Shown here one piece after another: positions 26,247 to 36,634 of a DNA stretch of 64,000 bases; the stretch's first letter is position 1, and each line of letters opens with the position of its first letter. Made by a program: the position numbers and the translations under genes. The notes beneath the pieces were generated by a model that ran no database searches, was not told where the DNA came from, and worked only from the letters and a program-made list of their open reading frames with translations. This stretch comes from Kerstersia gyiorum (GTDB lineage: Bacteria; Pseudomonadota; Gammaproteobacteria; Burkholderiales; Burkholderiaceae_B), in assembly GCF_004216755.1 (NCBI RefSeq), contig NZ_SGWZ01000006.1, positions 62,001 through 126,000 of the forward strand, in the 5' to 3' direction.

Positions 26247-27320
26247 ATGCGCCCCTCTTTTGCCCTGATCGACCTCGATGCCCTGCGGCACAACTACCGG
26301 GTGGCCAAACGCCTGCATGGCGGCAAGGCGCTGGCCGTACTTAAGGCCAATGCCTACGGCCATGGCGCCGTACGTTGCGCACAGGCGCTCGCAGCCGAGG
26401 CCGACGGCTATGCCGTGGCCTTCCTCGAAGAAGCGCTGGTGCTGCGCGAAGCAGGCATACGGCATCCCATCCTGCTGCTCGAAGGCATCTTCGACGCTGA
26501 TGACCTGCAATTGGCCCAGGGTCACGACTTGTGGATGGTCGTGCACCAGGAATCACAACTGCGTCTGATCGAAGACGCGGCCCGCGCAGCTACCGGCGCT
26601 GCTGCCCTGCATGTCTGGCTGAAGGTAGATACCGGCATGCACCGCGCCGGCTTCGCGCCAGAGCAGGCCGACGCGGTGCATGCCCGCCTGCGCGCCTGTC
26701 GGAACGTGGGCGAGATCACACTGATTTCGCACCTGGCGCAGGCAGACGAACCGGACCAGCCCGCCACCCTGCGGCAAATTGCACAATTCCAGGCCGTCGC
26801 ACAGCGCCTGGGCTGCGCGCGCAGCCTCAGCAACTCGGCAGCCACCTTGGCCTGGCCCCAGGCACACTGTGAATGGGCGCGGCCCGGCATCCTGCTCTAC
26901 GGCGCCGACCCGATGCCGGAAGCTTCCCATGGCCTGCGGCCTGTCATGAGCCTGGAAAGCCAGGTCTTCGCCACCCGCATCCTGCAACCGGGCGAAGCCC
27001 TGGGCTATGGCGCCCGCTTCGTGGCCGATCAGCCCACCCGCATCGGCCTGGTGGCCATCGGCTATGCCGACGGCTATCCGCGCACTGCCCCCAACGGCAC
27101 CCCGGTTGCCGTGGACGGCAAGCCGGCACGCCTGGTCGGGCGCGTCTCCATGGACATGCTGACCATCGACCTGAGCGATCTGCCCGAAGCCGGCATCGGC
27201 AGCGCTGTGCAGCTCTGGGGGCCGCTGGTGGACATCAATCAGGTCGCAGCGGGAGCTGGCACCATTTCGTATGAACTGCTGTGCAACGTCAAGCGTGTCC
27301 CGATGATCTACAAGGACTGA
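26247..27320 (+). CDS. alr: Alanine racemase (catabolic DadX type by context)
   Basis: 357 residues. PLP lysine Lys33 in AVLKANAYGHG, catalytic tyrosine Tyr254 in ALGYGARF, and C-terminal beta-domain with VGRVSMDMLTIDLSD. It interconverts L- and D-alanine, feeding the D-amino-acid dehydrogenase encoded just upstream. Whether it also supplies D-alanine for peptidoglycan depends on whether a second racemase exists elsewhere. Length matches the E. coli DadX/Alr family. Confidence 0.95.
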   Translation: MRPSFALIDLDALRHNYRVAKRLHGGKALAVLKANAYGHGAVRCAQALAAEADGYAVAFLEEALVLREAGIRHPILLLEGIFDADDLQLAQGHDLWMVVHQESQLRLIEDAARAATGAAALHVWLKVDTGMHRAGFAPEQADAVHARLRACRNVGEITLISHLAQADEPDQPATLRQIAQFQAVAQRLGCARSLSNSAATLAWPQAHCEWARPGILLYGADPMPEASHGLRPVMSLESQVFATRILQPGEALGYGARFVADQPTRIGLVAIGYADGYPRTAPNGTPVAVDGKPARLVGRVSMDMLTIDLSDLPEAGIGSAVQLWGPLVDINQVAAGAGTISYELLCNVKRVPMIYKD

Positions 27321-27382
27321 ACGCATGCCAGGGTACCCGGCTTGCGTCAGCAGCCGATGCCCCAGGCCAGCAACGCCGCCAG

Positions 27383-27418
27383 CGCCGGCCCGGGATGACA
27401 TCCGGGGCCGGCGTTGTT
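27383..27418 (+). terminator. Rho-independent terminator after alr
   Basis: CGCCGGCCCGGGATG (27383-27397) pairs with CATCCGGGGCCGGCG (27399-27413) with one mismatch, followed by TTGTT. It closes the permease-dadA-alr transcript ahead of ettA. Confidence 0.55.
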
Positions 27419-27514
27419 GCATCCGGCCCCTGCCGGCGATGGGTGCATTGCGCCTGCGTCCCGCCTACAATGGGCGCTTCCCAGTTCCCTTCCAGGGTTT
27501 CCCTCGACAAGCTT

Positions 27515-29185
<1,671 letters not shown>

Positions 29186-29206
29186 AACGCCAGCGCCCTG
29201 CCCGCC

Positions 29207-29254
29207 GGCCCCGCTGGCCAGGCCATTGCCTGGCTGCCGGGGCCGCAGTCTTTT
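29207..29254 (+). terminator. Terminator after ettA
   Basis: GGCCCCG (29207-29213) pairs with CGGGGCC (29238-29244), with an inner stem GCCAGGC/GCCTGGC, followed by GCAGTCTTTT. Position, 22 bases past the ettA stop, and the T-run support termination. Confidence 0.7.
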
Positions 29255-29336
29255 CCTGCGCCACGCGCGCACCAGCCAGCCGCGCTATGATGGCGCCTGC
29301 CAAGAACGAGTTTCGTCCCAGACAAGAGTTTCCACC

Positions 29337-29816
29337 ATGCATGACAACGACGCTTTCCGCTTTACCGAAGAAGAACGCGAGCTGCTGGCCAAGACCGCAG
29401 ACGCCCTGACGGCCTACAGCGGCAAGCCAGTCTTCGCCGAGACGGGCATTGCCGAAAACGGCATGGAATGGGTGGCCTTCGGCATCCCCCTGGCGCCCGA
29501 GGAAGAGGCCGACGAGGAAACCATGCATATCCAGATGGGGGGCGAGCAAGCCCAGTGGCTGGGCTCCCGGGGTGGCGTGGAAGACGACCCCCATGCGCTC
29601 TATGACTGCGTGTTCCTGTGGGCTATCCAGATCAGTGATGAGGAAGGCGCCCGTTTCGTGAAACTGGACCAGGAAGGCGATGTCGCCGATGTTTCCGACG
29701 ACCTGGCGGAACTGCTGCCCTTCGGCTTCACCGAAGCCGAATTGCCGGACGACGATGAAGAGGATGACGACGACGAGGACGACGATGCGCTCCCGCCGGG
29801 CGTCACCCTGCACTGA
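29337..29816 (+). CDS. Conserved-looking acidic protein, unknown function
   Basis: 159 residues from ATG 29337. No family recognised with certainty. The body (about 1-125) is soluble, mixed alpha/beta in appearance, with RFTEEERELLAKTADALTAY at the N-terminus. The last 35 residues include an almost uninterrupted Asp/Glu tract (LPDDDEEDDDDEDDD, then ALPPGVTLH). Codon use matches neighbours. It stands between ettA and the convergent efe operon with no operon partner. Confidence 0.7.
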   Translation: MHDNDAFRFTEEERELLAKTADALTAYSGKPVFAETGIAENGMEWVAFGIPLAPEEEADEETMHIQMGGEQAQWLGSRGGVEDDPHALYDCVFLWAIQISDEEGARFVKLDQEGDVADVSDDLAELLPFGFTEAELPDDDEEDDDDEDDDALPPGVTLH

Positions 29817-29842
29817 AACCCGGCAGGCCGTGAGACCATGAC

Positions 29843-29869
29843 GGCGGCAGCCCGGCAGGCTGCGCCGCC
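29843..29869. terminator. GC-rich hairpin between convergent genes
   Basis: GGCGGCAGCC faces GGCTGCGCCGCC with a short bulge, between the acidic-protein stop and the efeO stop. No T-run, so only position suggests termination. Confidence 0.3.
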
Positions 29870-29883
29870 GGGCACTGCCGACC

Positions 29884-30714
29884 TCAATCCAGGCCGAGCA
29901 GGCCGCGCAATTGCGACAGGTCTTCGGCCAGCGTATTGACGCGCGCCGCCAACACCTTGCGGTCGGTATCGCTCAGCTTGCCATAGCTCTCGAAGCCGCC
30001 ATCAGCAGTACGGTACTTCGCCAGCGTATCGAACACGACCTTGAAATTGGCATCAGTCTTGGCCAGGAAAGCCGCATCTTCCTTGGCAACCAGCGGACGC
30101 AGCAGGTCCACGATCTTGTAGGCGCCTTCGAAATTGGCCTGGAAGTCCCACAGGTCAGTCTGGCTATAACGGTTTTCCTCTCCGGAAATCTTGGTGGCCG
30201 CCACTTCTTCCATCAGCGCCGCCGCGCCGCCCACGACTTTTTCCGGCGGGAAGGTCAGGTCGACCAGGCGTTGTTCCAGCGCTTCGACATCGGCTTGCAG
30301 CTTGGCGGCGACCGGTGCCAGGCCAGCGGCCGATTGCTGTGACCACAGACCGTATTCGATGCGGTGGAAGCCACCGAATGCCGGGTCCTGTTCCTCCTTT
30401 TCGTGGTCGTCGGCGCGCGAGTCAATGGCGAAATCCAGGTCGCTGAACAGTTCGGCAACCGGCTCGATCTTCTCGTAGTAAGTACGCGTCGGGGCATACA
30501 GCGCCTTGGCCTTCTCGACATCACCACTCTTGACCGCGTCCGTAAACGCCTTGGTCTGCTTGACGAGGTCGCCGGCATTTTCGATGACGTACAGCTTGTA
30601 CTCGGCCACCGGCTGCACCAGTTGCAGCGGCGCCACTTCGGCGCTGGCGCCCAGGGATGTCAGGCCGGCCACACCGGCCACGCATGCGGAAATGAAAAAA
30701 CGTCGGTAGTTCAT
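29884..30714 (-). CDS. efeO: EfeO/EfeM-like periplasmic M75 protein
   Basis: 276 residues: signal peptide ending at GASA (about residue 25), then an imelysin-like M75 domain with the putative metal motif HxxE at His117-Glu120 (GGFHRIEYGLW). It lacks the N-terminal cupredoxin of E. coli EfeO, so it corresponds to the EfeM form. The missing cupredoxin appears to be supplied by the fused permease two genes upstream. Last gene of the efe operon, 119 bases after efeB with a strong hairpin in between. Role: periplasmic partner of ferrous iron uptake. Confidence 0.9.
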   Translation of the reverse strand: MNYRRFFISACVAGVAGLTSLGASAEVAPLQLVQPVAEYKLYVIENAGDLVKQTKAFTDAVKSGDVEKAKALYAPTRTYYEKIEPVAELFSDLDFAIDSRADDHEKEEQDPAFGGFHRIEYGLWSQQSAAGLAPVAAKLQADVEALEQRLVDLTFPPEKVVGGAAALMEEVAATKISGEENRYSQTDLWDFQANFEGAYKIVDLLRPLVAKEDAAFLAKTDANFKVVFDTLAKYRTADGGFESYGKLSDTDRKVLAARVNTLAEDLSQLRGLLGLD

Positions 30715-30761
30715 GGGTTGCGACCCCTTTTGGTTTCAATGGAAAGAAAACAGGACACCAG

Positions 30762-30797
30762 GGCTGCCTGCCACGTATTGCCATGTGGCAGGCAGCC
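30762..30797 (-). other. Perfect 13-bp hairpin between efeB and efeO
   Basis: GGCTGCCTGCCAC (30762-30774) and GTGGCAGGCAGCC (30785-30797) are perfect complements around a 10-base loop. On the operon strand it follows the efeB stop by 36 bases and precedes the efeO ATG by 47, and no clean T-run follows immediately. It could stabilise the upstream mRNA or partially terminate, changing EfeO level relative to EfeU and EfeB. Confidence 0.6.
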
Positions 30798-30833
30798 GGA
30801 TACAGGCCATGCCAGGCGCGGGCCTCCTCCACC

Positions 30834-32180
30834 TCATGCGCCAGCCTCCAGCAGGCTGCGGCCCAGCCAGTCGCCCGGCTCCGTCACGCCGGGCAGAACG
30901 AAGAAGAAGCCGCCGCCGATGGGCTTGATGTATTCCTCCAGCGGCTCGCCATCAAGGCGCCGCTGCACGGCCAGGAAGCCTTGCTCCAGGTTGGACTGGA
31001 AACAGATGAACAACAACCCCATGTCCAGCTGGCCGGAACGGGTCACACCGTTGGAGTAGTTGTAGCCACGGCGCAGCATCAGATTGCCCTGCCCGGCATG
31101 GGCGCGGGTTGCGGGATTGGCCAGGCGAATATGCGCATCCAACGGCGTCCGCTCGCCGTCGGGATCGTGCCGGTAATCCGGTGAACCGAATTCCGATGCG
31201 CCCGCCGCTGCGTCGAGCGGCGCGCCGCTGTCGCGCCGGCGGCCGATGATGGCCTCCTGTTCGCCCAGCGGGGTGCGGTCCCAGCGCTCCACGAAATTGC
31301 GGATGATGCGCACCGCCATATAGCTGCCACCTACGGCCCAGACCGGCTCGCCCTGGCCGGCCTGCACCCAGACCACGCGCTCCATCTCTGACGCATCCCC
31401 GGCGCCCGGATTGGCCGAACCATCCCGGAAGCCCAGAAAGTTGCGGGCGCTGGCCGGCTCGGTATGCCCAGGGTCCGGCACCGTAGGCGCCACGCTGCCC
31501 TCCTGTTTCCAGGACAACACCAGCAGGTCGGGCATGTTCTTGATGATGTCGCGCAGGGCGTGAATGATGGTGTCGGGCGTATTCGCGCAAATCTGCAGCG
31601 CCAGGTCGCCATGGCACAGGCTGGCATTGAGGGCATCATTGGGATGACGCGCCATGCGTTGCAGATGCCGGGGCTTGGCAGCGGCCAGCCCGTAGCGCTC
31701 ATCGAATAGCGAATCCCCGACCGCCACGGTGATCGTCAGGGCATCCGGCCGTATCACTGGCCCGAGGATGCCCGAATCCGCAGGCGGCAGGCGCGTGTTC
31801 AGCGCTGGCGGCACGCCTCCCTGCGTCAGGAAGGCGATGCGTTCACTCAGCGTGCGAAACAGGCGCGCCAGCTCGGTGCGATCCTCTGCCAGCACATGGA
31901 ATGCGGCCACCATGCCGGCCAGTGGACGAGGCGTGGCGATGCCCGCTTGATGCGGACCGCGCCAGTCATGGCGCTGCGCAAAGGCATCCGCGTCGTGCGG
32001 GTTCGCATGGGCGGTGGTACCGCCGGACTGCGCCGCCGCAAAAGCCGGCGCCGCCGAACCTGCCACACCCGCCATCCCCGCCAGCCCCAGGCGGCGCAGC
32101 ATGTCCCGCCGTCCCGGCGCGCTGGGCGAGCCCCCTTCCGGCTGCCGGTCGTCCTGTTTGCAACCTCCGTGATCACTCAT
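30834..32180 (-). CDS. efeB: EfeB, Tat-exported DyP-type haem peroxidase
   Basis: 448 residues. Twin-arginine signal peptide (GRRDMLRRLGLAGMAG, about residues 23-38, cut near ALA-type AFAAA). DyP signature GxxDG is GFRDG with the catalytic Asp253; the proximal haem ligand is His350 in DAHIRLANP. In the EfeUOB system the peroxidase acts in the periplasm, oxidising Fe(II) or handling haem. The ATG shares one base with the stop of the EfeU fusion gene (TAATG), so it is translationally coupled. Confidence 0.95.
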   Translation of the reverse strand: MSDHGGCKQDDRQPEGGSPSAPGRRDMLRRLGLAGMAGVAGSAAPAFAAAQSGGTTAHANPHDADAFAQRHDWRGPHQAGIATPRPLAGMVAAFHVLAEDRTELARLFRTLSERIAFLTQGGVPPALNTRLPPADSGILGPVIRPDALTITVAVGDSLFDERYGLAAAKPRHLQRMARHPNDALNASLCHGDLALQICANTPDTIIHALRDIIKNMPDLLVLSWKQEGSVAPTVPDPGHTEPASARNFLGFRDGSANPGAGDASEMERVVWVQAGQGEPVWAVGGSYMAVRIIRNFVERWDRTPLGEQEAIIGRRRDSGAPLDAAAGASEFGSPDYRHDPDGERTPLDAHIRLANPATRAHAGQGNLMLRRGYNYSNGVTRSGQLDMGLLFICFQSNLEQGFLAVQRRLDGEPLEEYIKPIGGGFFFVLPGVTEPGDWLGRSLLEAGA

Positions 32181-34174
32181 TACTGCTCTTCCTCCAGGCC
32201 CAGGGATGTCGCCGCCCTGGTCAATTGCTCAGTCGCCGCACGCATGAAACCGCCAGCGCGCGACAAAGCCAGCGTATCGGGTGCATCCAGGCTGATGCCG
32301 CGGCACTGGCCCGCATCGCACAAGGCTTCCCCAGCCTCTTCGAAGGCCCGTTTCAAGGCCATTCCCTGCTCGGGATCGGCGTCCGCCAGCAAGGGCAGCA
32401 ACAAGGTGGCAACCCGCTGCCCGCCTGCATACGCCCCCTGCAGCGGCACCCAGGCCGACGCGTTTTCCGCCATATCGGCCCAGGCACGCAAATCGGCTGC
32501 AGTGCGCCGCACCAGACGCGCCGGGGTCGCCTCAAGCCCGGCAGCTTGCGATTGCAAAGCCGCCAGCGCCTGTTCCAGCGGCGGCAGCAGTGCCGCCGCC
32601 CCGGGAGACGCCGCTTCATCACGCAAGCGCGACATCAGGCCGGCAAAACCCGTATCCGCATCCAGGCCCGGCTCCAGTACGGCATCAATCCCGGCAAACT
32701 GCGCCACCAGCGGCCGCAGATGCGCATAGGCCGCGCGCGCCGTGGCGGCATGTTGCAACGCCATGGCCGCATCGCCACCGGCCAGCGCCTCGCCGGCCGC
32801 CGCCAGTTCGCGCTGCGCCTGGCGCAGCGACAGGCGCTGGAACACCTGGTACTCGGCCAGCATGCCCACGTACTGCACCAACTCCGGCCGGGCTGCCGCC
32901 GCGCGTGACGCCTCGGACGGCACCACGACCAGCGTGCCCCTGGGGTTGCTAAGCAGGCCGCAAGTCATTTGATAGCTACCCGGCTTGAGCCGCGTCCGAA
33001 GTGTCTGTGTAAAGCCCGGCGCAATGTTCTCGCGCTCGTCCACGACCATCACACCATCCAGGATTTCCCACTCCAGCGCACGCGCGGTCTGGTTGATGAT
33101 GGTGAACGTGGTCAGCCCGGCGGGAACTTCGACGGTATTGGGCGTGCATTCGCGCCCGGCGATGGTAATGGTGACTTGCGTACCCTGGGGCGCAGCCGGC
33201 CGCGCCCGTACCGCGAGGGTAGCGGCATAGAACGCCGCGCCGCTGGCCAGCACCAGCAAGGCGCCCAGGATGATCCAGGGCCGCCATGCCGGCAGATTGC
33301 CCGCCACGGGTACGCTTGCATTGACGGCCGGCTGCATGGCGTCCCCCGGCGCCGCTACCGGTGCAGCGGCGGGACGGGCAACCGGCCGCAGGAACAGCCA
33401 CAGCGCCACCACCAGATACACGACATAGACCAGCACTTCGCTCAATACAGGAGCAGACAGATAGCCCAGGACGCCCGCCAGAATGGTGCCCAGCGGGCTG
33501 TCCATGGGCAGCCACTCGCCAATATCGAACAGCACCTGCTGGCCAATATTCCACACGCCTGCCTCGTGGAACTTGCGCAGCGAACCCGCCAGCAGCCCCG
33601 CCGCCACCACCAGGACGAAAAGCCCCGTATAGCGGAAAAAGCGACGTAAATTCAGCCGTAACCCGCCCGCATAGATTCCCCAGCCCAGGACGACCGATAC
33701 CAGGATGCCGGCCAACGCGCCGACCGGCGCCTGCCAATCCTGGCTTTGCTGGAACACGGCCAGCAGGAAGAACACCGATTCCAGGCCTTCCCGGGCCACG
33801 GCCAGAAAGACCATTCCCACCAACGCCCAGCCGCCCATGCCCCGGGCCACGGCATGCTCCACCGAGGACTCCAGGCCGCGCTTGACGGCGGCAGCGGCAT
33901 TGCGCATCCAGAACACCATGCCAGTCAGCACGCCGACAGCAATCAGGCCCACGCAGCCTTCGAACAGTTCCTGCTGTTTCTGCGGGAACTCGGCGGCCGC
34001 CCACTGCAGGCCAGCGCCTGCCAGCAAAGAGAGTGCCACTGCCAGCAAGATGCCCAGCAGTACCGCGGGCAATAGGGCGCGCCGACCCGTGTGATGCAGA
34101 TAATTGGCGACGATGCCAACGATCAGCGCCGCCTCCAGGCCTTCGCGCAGCATAATGAGAAAAGGGACCAGCAT
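32180..34174 (-). CDS. efeU: EfeU ferrous iron permease fused to EfeO-like domains
   Basis: 664 residues, more than twice EfeU's length. Residues 1-275: FTR1 permease with both iron motifs REGLE (Arg10-Glu14 and again near 129) in membrane helices. A further helix at about 297-316 exports the rest. About 325-415: cupredoxin domain (EVPAGLTTFTIINQT, then PGSYQMTCG) as in EfeO. About 430-655: an alpha-helical domain aligned in layout with EfeO's M75 part, but with no HxxE motif. First gene of the operon, 26 bases after a Fur-box-like site. Whether the tail still binds metal is open. Confidence 0.88.
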   Translation of the reverse strand: MLVPFLIMLREGLEAALIVGIVANYLHHTGRRALLPAVLLGILLAVALSLLAGAGLQWAAAEFPQKQQELFEGCVGLIAVGVLTGMVFWMRNAAAAVKRGLESSVEHAVARGMGGWALVGMVFLAVAREGLESVFFLLAVFQQSQDWQAPVGALAGILVSVVLGWGIYAGGLRLNLRRFFRYTGLFVLVVAAGLLAGSLRKFHEAGVWNIGQQVLFDIGEWLPMDSPLGTILAGVLGYLSAPVLSEVLVYVVYLVVALWLFLRPVARPAAAPVAAPGDAMQPAVNASVPVAGNLPAWRPWIILGALLVLASGAAFYAATLAVRARPAAPQGTQVTITIAGRECTPNTVEVPAGLTTFTIINQTARALEWEILDGVMVVDERENIAPGFTQTLRTRLKPGSYQMTCGLLSNPRGTLVVVPSEASRAAAARPELVQYVGMLAEYQVFQRLSLRQAQRELAAAGEALAGGDAAMALQHAATARAAYAHLRPLVAQFAGIDAVLEPGLDADTGFAGLMSRLRDEAASPGAAALLPPLEQALAALQSQAAGLEATPARLVRRTAADLRAWADMAENASAWVPLQGAYAGGQRVATLLLPLLADADPEQGMALKRAFEEAGEALCDAGQCRGISLDAPDTLALSRAGGFMRAATEQLTRAATSLGLEEEQ

Positions 34175-34200
34175 CAGGCAATCCTTACATACACCTTAAA

Positions 34201-34219
34201 GCAAATGAAAAACATTCGC
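34201..34219. promoter_or_regulatory. Candidate Fur box before the efe operon
   Basis: GCAAATGAAAAACATTCGC matches 13 of 19 positions of the palindromic Fur consensus GATAATGATAATCATTATC, including the core AATGA and CATT. It lies 27-45 bases upstream of the EfeU start, where a repressor would cover the promoter. Iron repression of ferrous uptake is expected. Confidence 0.65.
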
Positions 34220-34378
34220 TTTTGATGGCAACATTATGCCCCTTCCCGCTCCTGGCCCCGCCTTCCCCAGTCTTTTTTTCTGCGTTGTTTTTGTAAAAAA
34301 TCAATCCGGCCGCACCTGGCGGCATGGCTGCGCGGCCACTTGCCGCAGACACTGGCACGCCCCCTTGGCCGCAGACGC

Positions 34379-34406
34379 AAAAAAGCGGGCATGAAGCCCG
34401 CTTTTT
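34379..34406. terminator. Strong terminator hairpin
   Basis: AAAAAAGCGGGC, loop ATGAA, GCCCGCTTTTT. It has T-runs on both strands. It lies 52 bases past the stop of the small basic protein gene (minus strand) and separates it from the efe promoter. Confidence 0.8.
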
Positions 34407-34457
34407 CAGGTGTCGTCCGCTTGCCGTAGCAGTGGACAACCAGGCAGAAGCCGTCGA

Positions 34458-34586
34458 TTAGACGCGCTTCACCTTTTCCAGCATCTTGAACACGCTCTTG
34501 GGCGACTTGATGAAAAGACGCTTGAAAGCCTTGCCCAGGCAACGACGCTCCAGGGTGTTGCGGCGTACGCGTTTACGTTCTGCCAT
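34458..34586 (-). CDS. 42-residue highly basic protein, unknown
   Basis: A short gene with full expression signals: SD GGAG about 8 bases before ATG 34586, TAA at 34458-34460, and a strong terminator after it. The product starts MAERKRVRRNTLERRCLGK and ends SVFKMLEKVKRV: about a third of residues are Arg or Lys, one cysteine, no signal peptide. It has the size and charge of a small ribosomal or RNA-associated protein, but I do not recognise it as L34 or L36 and give no function. Confidence 0.7.
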   Translation of the reverse strand: MAERKRVRRNTLERRCLGKAFKRLFIKSPKSVFKMLEKVKRV

Positions 34587-34832
34587 GATAGAAACTCCGG
34601 TAGTAAGCAGTCAGCCTCTCCCGGCCCAGGCTTGCGCCCTTGGCAGTTCAAGGCAAAAGAAAAATCGACACGGCAGCCCCCGCGCATCCGAACAATCCAG
34701 ATTCGACGGACGGCAACCGGCAACCAAACCAGGCCCATTTCCAGGGCTAATCTGGCATTTTATCGTCAAATGGGGGCTGCTGACAAATATGCGGCCCGGC
34801 AGCAACATATATCCCGACGCTGCATGCCGGCT

Positions 34833-35456
34833 TCAGCGCAGCGTCGGGTGCGAACAGACCCACAATATCGTGGCATCTGCATCCCCGCTGGAGACGCAGA
34901 CGTGCCCCATCGTGCTGTCGAAATAACAGGAATCCCCGGCCTGCAGCGTCAGCGGCGCATAACTGTCGGTATGCAGCACCACACAGCCGTCCAGCACGTA
35001 GATGAATTCCTCGCCATCGTGCCGCAACAGTTCCGGGAATTCGGCCGAATCCCGCGCCTTGATGGTAGTCAGCAAGGGGATGAAGCGCTTGTCCGCGAGG
35101 TCGGCATTGAGAATTTCGTAGATGTACTGGGGGGCATCATGAATGACGCCCTGGCCCCGGTAGGTCACGCTGCGCCGACCCGGCCGGGTCGTCTCCTGCC
35201 CGGCCAGCTCGCTGCTGAACAGCTCGCTGACATTCACCGCCAGCCCGTTGGCCAGCGCGGCGATTTTCTCGTAGGTGGGGGACAACTGCCCGTTTTCTAT
35301 TTTCGACAGGGCCGAGATCGAAATTCCAGAGCGCTCGCTGAGCTGCTGCAGCGTCAGCTTGGCCGACCGGCGCAGGCTGCGCAGCTTGCCTGCCAGGACA
35401 CTGATTTCCGGCTCCTGACGGAAAACAGGGGCGACATTCTTGTTCTGTAAAGCCAT
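34833..35456 (-). CDS. XRE-type regulator with cupin domain
   Basis: 207 residues from ATG 35456 (MALQNKNV); the frame continues upstream but into the promoter region. Helix-turn-helix at about residues 22-78 (LTLQQLSERSGISISALSKIENGQ), cupin at about 130-200 (RHDGEEFIYVLDGCVVLHTD, PLTLQAGDSCYFDSTMGHV). It is divergent from the cyclodeaminase-like gene, with paired direct repeats between them, so it probably controls that gene and itself. The effector may be an amino acid or imine. Confidence 0.88.
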   Translation of the reverse strand: MALQNKNVAPVFRQEPEISVLAGKLRSLRRSAKLTLQQLSERSGISISALSKIENGQLSPTYEKIAALANGLAVNVSELFSSELAGQETTRPGRRSVTYRGQGVIHDAPQYIYEILNADLADKRFIPLLTTIKARDSAEFPELLRHDGEEFIYVLDGCVVLHTDSYAPLTLQAGDSCYFDSTMGHVCVSSGDADATILWVCSHPTLR

Positions 35457-35523
35457 CTCACTCACCCGAAGTATGCAGCCCAGGCGCACACAGGAACCCA
35501 TGGGAAAACCCCTATATGGTTTT

Positions 35524-35559
35524 TTCCGATACGAAAATATATTTCTGATACGAAAATTT
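35524..35559. promoter_or_regulatory. Tandem direct repeat, probable operator
   Basis: TTCCGATACGAAAATAT (35524-35540) and TTCTGATACGAAAATTT (35543-35559) are copies spaced 19 bases start to start, about two helix turns, in an A/T-rich 137-base gap between the XRE-cupin gene and the cyclodeaminase-like gene. The arrangement suits cooperative binding by the divergent XRE-cupin regulator. Confidence 0.6.
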
Positions 35560-35593
35560 AAATGCGCCCAAAGCGCATTGAACCGCGTCAACG

Positions 35594-36556
35594 ATGGTAG
35601 ATCACGTGCAAACCTTAAATCAAGCCCAGACTCTTCAACACCTGCCTTTCCCGGGCCTGATTGATGCCATCGAGCAGATGTTCATCGAAGGATGCACGGT
35701 TCCCCTGCGCCACAACCATAGCGTCGAAGGTGCCGATGGCGACAACGGCGGGATCATGTTGCTGATGCCCGCATGGCAAAGCGGCAAGCGCCTGGGCATC
35801 AAGACCGTCTCCATCTTCCCCGGCAACCAGGCAAAAGGCCTGCCCGGCCTGCATTCGGTCTTCATCCTGTATGACGCCGCCACCGGCAAGCCGCTGTCCA
35901 TCCTCGACGGTGACGTCATCACCTCGCGCCGCACTGCCGCCGCGTCCGCCCTGGCGGCGCGCTGGCTCAGCCGCCCCGATGCCCACCGCCTGCTGGTCGT
36001 AGGCGCGGGCCGCGTGGCCAGCCTGCTCGCCGACGCCTACCGCTGCGTACGTCCCATAGATACCGTACAGGTCTGGGACATCAACGCCGAGGCCGCCGCC
36101 CGCCTGGTCAGCCAGCTCGAAGCCAGCGGCCTGCGGGCCAGCGTCGCCACCGACCTGGAAAGTGCGGTGCGGGAAGCCGACATCGTCACTTGCGCCACCC
36201 TGTCCAATGCGCCACTCATTCACGGCGCCTGGCTGCAACCCGGCACGCACCTGGACCTCATCGGCAGCTTCACGCCCACCATGATCGAAAGCGATCCGGA
36301 ATGCTTCCGTCACGCCACCACCTTCGTCGATACGCCTGAAGCGCTGATGAAGGCCGGCGACCTGCTCGAAGCCATCAAGGCCGGCACGCTCAAGCCCGAA
36401 GCCGTGGCAGCCAACCTGGAAGAACTGTGCCGCGGCCAGCATCCCGGCCGCCGCGATGCCCAGGAAATCACCGTATACAAGGCTGTCGGCACCGCGTTGG
36501 AAGACATCGCCGCCGCCTCCCTCGCATTTGACTCCTACATGCGGGAAGCACGCTGA
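35594..36556 (+). CDS. Ornithine cyclodeaminase/mu-crystallin family enzyme
   Basis: 320 residues. N-terminal substrate domain with the family lysine segment LGIKTVSIFPGN; nucleotide-binding domain at about 130-260 with LLVVGAGRVASLLADAYRC and HLDLIGSF. Family members include ornithine cyclodeaminase and reductases of cyclic imines (pyrroline-2-carboxylate, piperideine-2-carboxylate). The next gene, a DadA-like oxidase that can make such imines from D-proline-type substrates, favours the imine reductase role, but this is inference. Divergent from its probable XRE-cupin regulator. Confidence 0.85.
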   Translation: MVDHVQTLNQAQTLQHLPFPGLIDAIEQMFIEGCTVPLRHNHSVEGADGDNGGIMLLMPAWQSGKRLGIKTVSIFPGNQAKGLPGLHSVFILYDAATGKPLSILDGDVITSRRTAAASALAARWLSRPDAHRLLVVGAGRVASLLADAYRCVRPIDTVQVWDINAEAAARLVSQLEASGLRASVATDLESAVREADIVTCATLSNAPLIHGAWLQPGTHLDLIGSFTPTMIESDPECFRHATTFVDTPEALMKAGDLLEAIKAGTLKPEAVAANLEELCRGQHPGRRDAQEITVYKAVGTALEDIAAASLAFDSYMREAR

Positions 36557-36634
36557 TACAGCGGTTTTCCTTCCTGTACGCCCTGCCTGGCGCCGGCCAT
36601 CCCTTACACTCCGGCGCTTTCTTCGGAAGCATGT

